64,000 nucleotides of DNA from Mesonia aestuariivivens. GTDB taxonomy: Bacteria > Bacteroidota > Bacteroidia > Flavobacteriales > Flavobacteriaceae. Location of the stretch: contig NZ_JAHWDF010000002.1 in the NCBI RefSeq assembly GCF_019311235.1, forward strand, positions 186,001-250,000, read 5' to 3'. The position numbers were made by a program, and so were the translations under genes. Position 1 is the stretch's first letter, and each line of letters opens with the position of its first letter. Shown here in pieces: positions 60,326 to 64,000 of the stretch. Under the pieces are notes generated by a model that did no database searches, was not told where the DNA came from, and saw only the letters and a program-made list of their open reading frames with translations.

Positions 60326-61828
60326 ATGGCTGAAAAAGTGGCAGAAAAGAAATTATACGACTATCAGGAAGCAGATTTGCAAAAGATATTTTCTTATATC
60401 AATGACGATGCACCAGATAATTTCAATTTACTGTACCAACTTCCTACAGGAGGAGGAAAAACAGTAGTTTTTTCTGAAATAGTTAGAAGGTATATTAAAC
60501 AAACCAATAAAAAAGTAGTTATTCTTACTCACCGTATAGAACTTTGTAAGCAGACCTCAAAAATGCTGAAAGGTTTTAATGTTAATAATAAAATTATTAA
60601 TAGTAAGGTGAAAGAATTACCAGATCAAGATGAATATCAATGCTTTGTTGCGATGGTAGAAACCTTGAACAATAGATTGAGCGATGAAAAATTAGAAGTC
60701 TCTGATGTTGGTTTGGTGATTATAGATGAAGCTCACTATAACTCGTTCACTAAACTTTTTAAATATTTTGAAAATTCATTTATATTAGGAGTTACAGCGA
60801 CACCGCTAAGTTCAAATATAAAACTACCTATGAAAGATAATTACCAAGAACTAATTGTTGGTAATTCTATTCCTTCTTTAATAGAAAAGGGGTTTTTGGC
60901 GCGTGCAAACACCTATAGTTATGATGTTGGTTTAACCTCTCTACAAGTAGGAATTAATGGTGATTATACCGTAAAATCTTCTGAAGATTTATATACTAAT
61001 TTTTCTATGCAAGAAAAGTTAGTACAGGCTTATGAAGAACGCTGCAAAGGAAAAAAAACACTAATCTTTAATAATGGTATTAATACTTCTTGGTATGTAT
61101 ACCAAACTTTTAAAGATGCTGGTTATGAGGTTAGACATTTAGATAATACCCATAGCAAAAAAGAACGTAAAGATATTTTAAGGTGGTTTAAAGAAAAGCC
61201 AGATGCAATACTAACATCTGTAAGTATTTTAACGACCGGTTTTGATGAACCTACCGTAGAAAATATTATTCTTAATAGAGCTACAAAATCACTTACACTG
61301 TATTACCAAATGATTGGCCGTGGTTCTCGTAAATTACCAGGTAAAGATGTATTTAGCGTTATAGATTTGGGGAATAATGCAGCTAGATTTGGACTTTGGG
61401 ATGCTCCTGTAGATTGGCAGCAAATTTTTAAAAATCCAGATTATTTCTTAGAGAATATCACCTCAGATGAAGATATTGAACGCGAGTTTAAATATACCAT
61501 GCCAGAAGAAGTGCGAGAGATGTTTAAAAATTCTGATCAAATTGAATTTGATATCAAAGAAGCCTATGAGTCTGCAGTAAATAATGGCGAGAAATCTAAA
61601 AAAGTACTTGAAGAATCTATAGCTCAACATGCGCAAATGTGTGCAGAAAATAGTGAAGATATCTTTGATGCTAGAATTCTTGCTCGTGAACTTGCAGGTG
61701 ATATTCGTGACCGCGTAAAACGTTATTCACGCTGTATTATTAATAACACTAAAAACTATAGAGACTGGTTGTTTGAAGATTATAACCGTAAACTAAGATC
61801 TAAACTCAACGAAATGTTTCAAGATTAA
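60326..61828 (+). CDS. DEAD/DEAH-box superfamily 2 helicase
   Basis: The 500-residue ATPase has Walker A LPTGGGKTVVF (about 40-50), Walker B IIDEAHYNSFTKLF (about 133-146), motif III GVTATPLS (about 155), ILTTGFDEPTVENIIL and motif VI YYQMIGRGSRK (about 328-338). A C-terminal region with no known domain continues to residue 500. The DNA or RNA substrate cannot be read from sequence. It is monocistronic with its own terminator. Confidence 0.9.
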   Translation: MAEKVAEKKLYDYQEADLQKIFSYINDDAPDNFNLLYQLPTGGGKTVVFSEIVRRYIKQTNKKVVILTHRIELCKQTSKMLKGFNVNNKIINSKVKELPDQDEYQCFVAMVETLNNRLSDEKLEVSDVGLVIIDEAHYNSFTKLFKYFENSFILGVTATPLSSNIKLPMKDNYQELIVGNSIPSLIEKGFLARANTYSYDVGLTSLQVGINGDYTVKSSEDLYTNFSMQEKLVQAYEERCKGKKTLIFNNGINTSWYVYQTFKDAGYEVRHLDNTHSKKERKDILRWFKEKPDAILTSVSILTTGFDEPTVENIILNRATKSLTLYYQMIGRGSRKLPGKDVFSVIDLGNNAARFGLWDAPVDWQQIFKNPDYFLENITSDEDIEREFKYTMPEEVREMFKNSDQIEFDIKEAYESAVNNGEKSKKVLEESIAQHAQMCAENSEDIFDARILARELAGDIRDRVKRYSRCIINNTKNYRDWLFEDYNRKLRSKLNEMFQD

Positions 61829-61846
61829 TTATATATTATTGAATAG

Positions 61847-61880
61847 AAAAGCCCGATTTTACATAAAATCGGGCTTTTTT
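61847..61880 (+). terminator. Terminator after the helicase
   Basis: AAAAGCCCGATTTT (61847-61860) pairs with AAAATCGGGCTTTT (61865-61878), 4-nt loop, followed by more T. A tracts on the left may also serve the convergent VTT-domain gene ending at 61895. Confidence 0.85.
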
Positions 61881-61894
61881 TGGTATAAATTATT

Positions 61895-62515
61895 TTAACT
61901 GAGGGCTTCAAAAATTGCCACACCGTATAAGAAAAATCTTAAGAAACGTAACAAACCGAATAATAGATAACTTCCGAAAGGAAATTTTATAATACCGGCA
62001 GCCATACTAGATATTGAAAAAGGAACTGGTAATAAGGCGCCAACTACAATTAAAAAACCGCCCCATTTGCGCATATTTTTAATATGCTTAGCCATTTTAA
62101 CTTCTAAATATACAAACACAGAAGGGATACTGGCAATACCTCTTCCCATAAAATAAGAAAGAATTCCTCCCATATAAGATAACGTAGCAATAGCTGCTAA
62201 ATACCATTCTGGATGTGCAGATTTTCCTGCCCAAGCAATAAAAATTTCAGGAGGAATTAGTCCTAAAATAGATTCTGAAGCAAAAAATACAGATAAAACA
62301 CCAATAGGCGGAAAATTATCTGTAATGTAAATTAAAATATCATTAATATCGATGACAAAAAAATGTACACATACTAAAGCAGCAATAAATATTAAAATAG
62401 GGATTGCAGCTTTAAGTAAACTTTTTCCTACAAAACTATAAAACCCAGTATATGAGTAATATTGGTGTAGTAATTTCCATCTAGGTTTTCTATTGGTTGG
62501 GCGGTTGTTCTTCAT
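61895..62515 (-). CDS. VTT-domain membrane protein (YqaA/DedA-like)
   Basis: The 206-residue protein has a first helix (about 33-53), then FFASESILGLIPPEIFIAWAGKS, a glycine-rich segment SYMGGILSYFMGRGI and VVGALLPVPFSISSMAAGI, the VTT/SNARE-associated core. DedA-type proteins help recycle undecaprenyl phosphate or flip phospholipids; the exact role is not settled here. It follows the mscS-like gene by 71 nt on the same strand. Confidence 0.85.
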   Translation of the reverse strand: MKNNRPTNRKPRWKLLHQYYSYTGFYSFVGKSLLKAAIPILIFIAALVCVHFFVIDINDILIYITDNFPPIGVLSVFFASESILGLIPPEIFIAWAGKSAHPEWYLAAIATLSYMGGILSYFMGRGIASIPSVFVYLEVKMAKHIKNMRKWGGFLIVVGALLPVPFSISSMAAGIIKFPFGSYLLFGLLRFLRFFLYGVAIFEALS

Positions 62516-62586
62516 AGTAATGGCGTAAAAATAATAGGTAATTTAACAGCATACAATATTTAAATGGTAAGAATAAGTTAATATAA

Positions 62587-63867
62587 TTAGGCTTTAAACA
62601 TTGGGTTGTTTTTATTGAATTCTCTTATATCAAATCCGGTTGGTAATTCATATAGATCTAAATTAAAATAAGGGGTAGCTGCTAATAAATGATCAAAAAT
62701 ATCTGCAATAATATGTTCGTAATTTTGCCACACTTTATCTTTGCTAAATGCGTAGATCTCTAGTGGTATTCCTTGAGGGGTGGGATCTAATTGTCGCGTC
62801 ATAATCAACATATCTTTATTAATTGCAGAATGTTGATTAAGATAAGCATCTACGTATTTTCGAAAAATCCCAAAATTTGTCATATTTCTTCCATTTAAGA
62901 GAATATCTTTATTAACCTTGTGGTCTTTATTATAGTTATTAATATCAGTTTGGCGATTTTCTAAATAATCGGTGATAAGTTGTATTTTTTTAAACTCTTC
63001 AAATTCTTCATCGCTAATATAATGAATACTAGTAGCTTGAATAAGTAGCGCTCTTTTAATTCTTCTTCCGCCAGAAACACTCATACCTCGCCAGTTTTTA
63101 AAAGAATCTGATATTAAATAATAGGTAGGTATTGTAGTGATGGTATTATCAAAATTTCTAACCTTTACAGAAGCAAGATTAATTTCGATCACATCACCAT
63201 CAGCACCATATTTCTCCATCGTAATCCAGTCTCCAATTCTTACAGTGTCATTTACAGTAACCTGAATACTCGCTACAAAACCTAATATAGTGTCTTTGAA
63301 GATTAATAAAATAATAGCTGAAACCGCTCCCAATGCGGTTAGAAATTCTACGATAGATTTTCCAGTTAAAATAGTAAAGACTACAATAAAGCCGATACTC
63401 CAAGAAAATATTAAAAAAACTTGAAGGTAACTTTCAATAGGTTTATCTTTAAAATTAGCTAAATTATTTAAAAAGTCTTTCACCGTTAACAGCACACTTC
63501 TAATTAACCAGATCACTAAAAAAACGGTTACAATATCTAGAAATGTATCGACTTCATTTTTTATACCAGGATACCCCCATAAAACTGAAGGAATAATCAT
63601 CTTTATTATGAAAACGGAAAGTAAATGACAAAAATTTAAAAATACTTTATTGTGAAAAAGATGATCATCAAACTCAGTTATGGTTTTACGTATAACCATC
63701 CCGAGTACTCGCTTAAAAATGTTACGTAAAATTCTATTAAAAAAGTAGGTGGCAGTAAGTAATATGGTCGTGTTTACAACTACGTTTGTTAAATTAGCTA
63801 AGTCTTTTCCCCAACCAAGATCAACCAAGAAATCATAAAAATAATGCGTAACTTTATGTAATTCCAT
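62587..63867 (-). CDS. Mechanosensitive ion channel, MscS/YbdG type
   Basis: The 426-residue protein has about five N-terminal membrane helices and the conserved pore/beta segment ALGAVSAIILLIFKDTILGFVASIQVTVNDTVRIGDWI (about 180-215), followed by YGADGDVIEINLASVKVRNFDNTITTIPTYYLI. The length and the cytoplasmic insert (IKRALLIQATSIHYISDEEF) match the YbdG/MscM group. It releases solutes during osmotic downshock, alongside MscL. The region right of it holds a TACCTTTG element (63981-63988) for a gene beyond the window. Confidence 0.93.
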   Translation of the reverse strand: MELHKVTHYFYDFLVDLGWGKDLANLTNVVVNTTILLTATYFFNRILRNIFKRVLGMVIRKTITEFDDHLFHNKVFLNFCHLLSVFIIKMIIPSVLWGYPGIKNEVDTFLDIVTVFLVIWLIRSVLLTVKDFLNNLANFKDKPIESYLQVFLIFSWSIGFIVVFTILTGKSIVEFLTALGAVSAIILLIFKDTILGFVASIQVTVNDTVRIGDWITMEKYGADGDVIEINLASVKVRNFDNTITTIPTYYLISDSFKNWRGMSVSGGRRIKRALLIQATSIHYISDEEFEEFKKIQLITDYLENRQTDINNYNKDHKVNKDILLNGRNMTNFGIFRKYVDAYLNQHSAINKDMLIMTRQLDPTPQGIPLEIYAFSKDKVWQNYEHIIADIFDHLLAATPYFNLDLYELPTGFDIREFNKNNPMFKA

Positions 63868-64000
63868 TTATTATTTCAAATTTTTCGCAAAAGTACGTTC
63901 GATATTTTGCATCAGCAAGAACTATGGTGTTTACCTTTATAAACTATTCTTAAAGAAACTTAAAAATTGACTAGTTTGAATACCTTTGCCAAATAATTCT

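Noticed and set aside
1-64000. tRNA, rRNA, CRISPR array, transposase, integrase, phage or plasmid genes
   Set aside because: I looked for them on both strands and saw none. No array of evenly spaced repeats is present, and the genes are ordinary chromosomal ones.

Overview
The window looks like chromosomal DNA of a member of the Flavobacteriaceae (Bacteroidota). The evidence is a visibly AT-rich composition, Bacteroidota-type promoter elements (TAnnTTTG, in the best cases with TTG about 20 nt upstream), weak or absent Shine-Dalgarno sequences at most genes, and family-typical genes: a serC-serA block with an acyl-CoA reductase and a dicluster ferredoxin, ParE/ParC beside mscL, an HMG-CoA synthase of the mevalonate pathway, DUF3667 and DUF3817 membrane proteins, and short secreted proteins with MKK...FAQ signal peptides. 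I see no rRNA, tRNA, IS element, prophage or CRISPR. The species cannot be fixed from this sequence.

Layout. 1-6.6 kb: the 3' end of a polysaccharide flippase gene, a secreted tandem-repeat protein with a sigma-54-like promoter, uvrA, an ECF sigma factor with a tiny downstream gene, and nth. 6.8-14.8 kb: HMG-CoA synthase, bcp, a DUF3667 pair, divergent aroB and proline dehydrogenase, a YihY/BrkB membrane protein and a PfpI/DJ-1 protein. 14.5-19.6 kb: a leftward run of acyl-CoA reductase, serC, serA, rlpA-SPOR, a lipoprotein and a small membrane protein, divergent from a ferredoxin. 19.6-28.8 kb: a secreted protein, ychF, a TPR hybrid histidine kinase, then parE-parC-mscL. 29-36.3 kb: a lipoprotein and an XRE regulator divergent from an M14 peptidase and an Lrp regulator, then yebC, a pterin dehydratase, an epimerase that lacks a normal start codon, gcvT and an SDR oxidoreductase. 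36.4-41.4 kb: thrA-thrB-thrC behind a leader peptide and terminator. 41.5-51.3 kb: nnr, hutH, clpC divergent from gyrA, and a TPR protein. 51.4-64 kb: NlpC/P60, thiolase, a 7TM-HD phosphohydrolase, DUF72, NUDIX, thioesterase, DUF3817, galE, a YqaE-type peptide, a VanX-type dipeptidase, a helicase, a VTT-domain protein and an MscS-type channel.

Most of this is housekeeping: DNA repair (uvrA, nth), topology (parE, parC, gyrA), amino-acid synthesis (aroB, serC/serA, thrABC) and breakdown (proline dehydrogenase, hutH), osmotic safety valves (mscL, MscS) and envelope maintenance. I found no previously undescribed multi-gene system. The most informative signals are regulatory or structural: a 30-codon Thr/Ile/Ser-rich leader peptide with hairpins before thrA; TTTAC-N4-GTAAA palindromes covering both start codons of the XRE/M14 divergent pair; a 17-nt motif repeated next to two neighbouring terminators; an endonuclease III with no cysteine at all; and a Rossmann-fold gene whose only plausible start codon is ATT.
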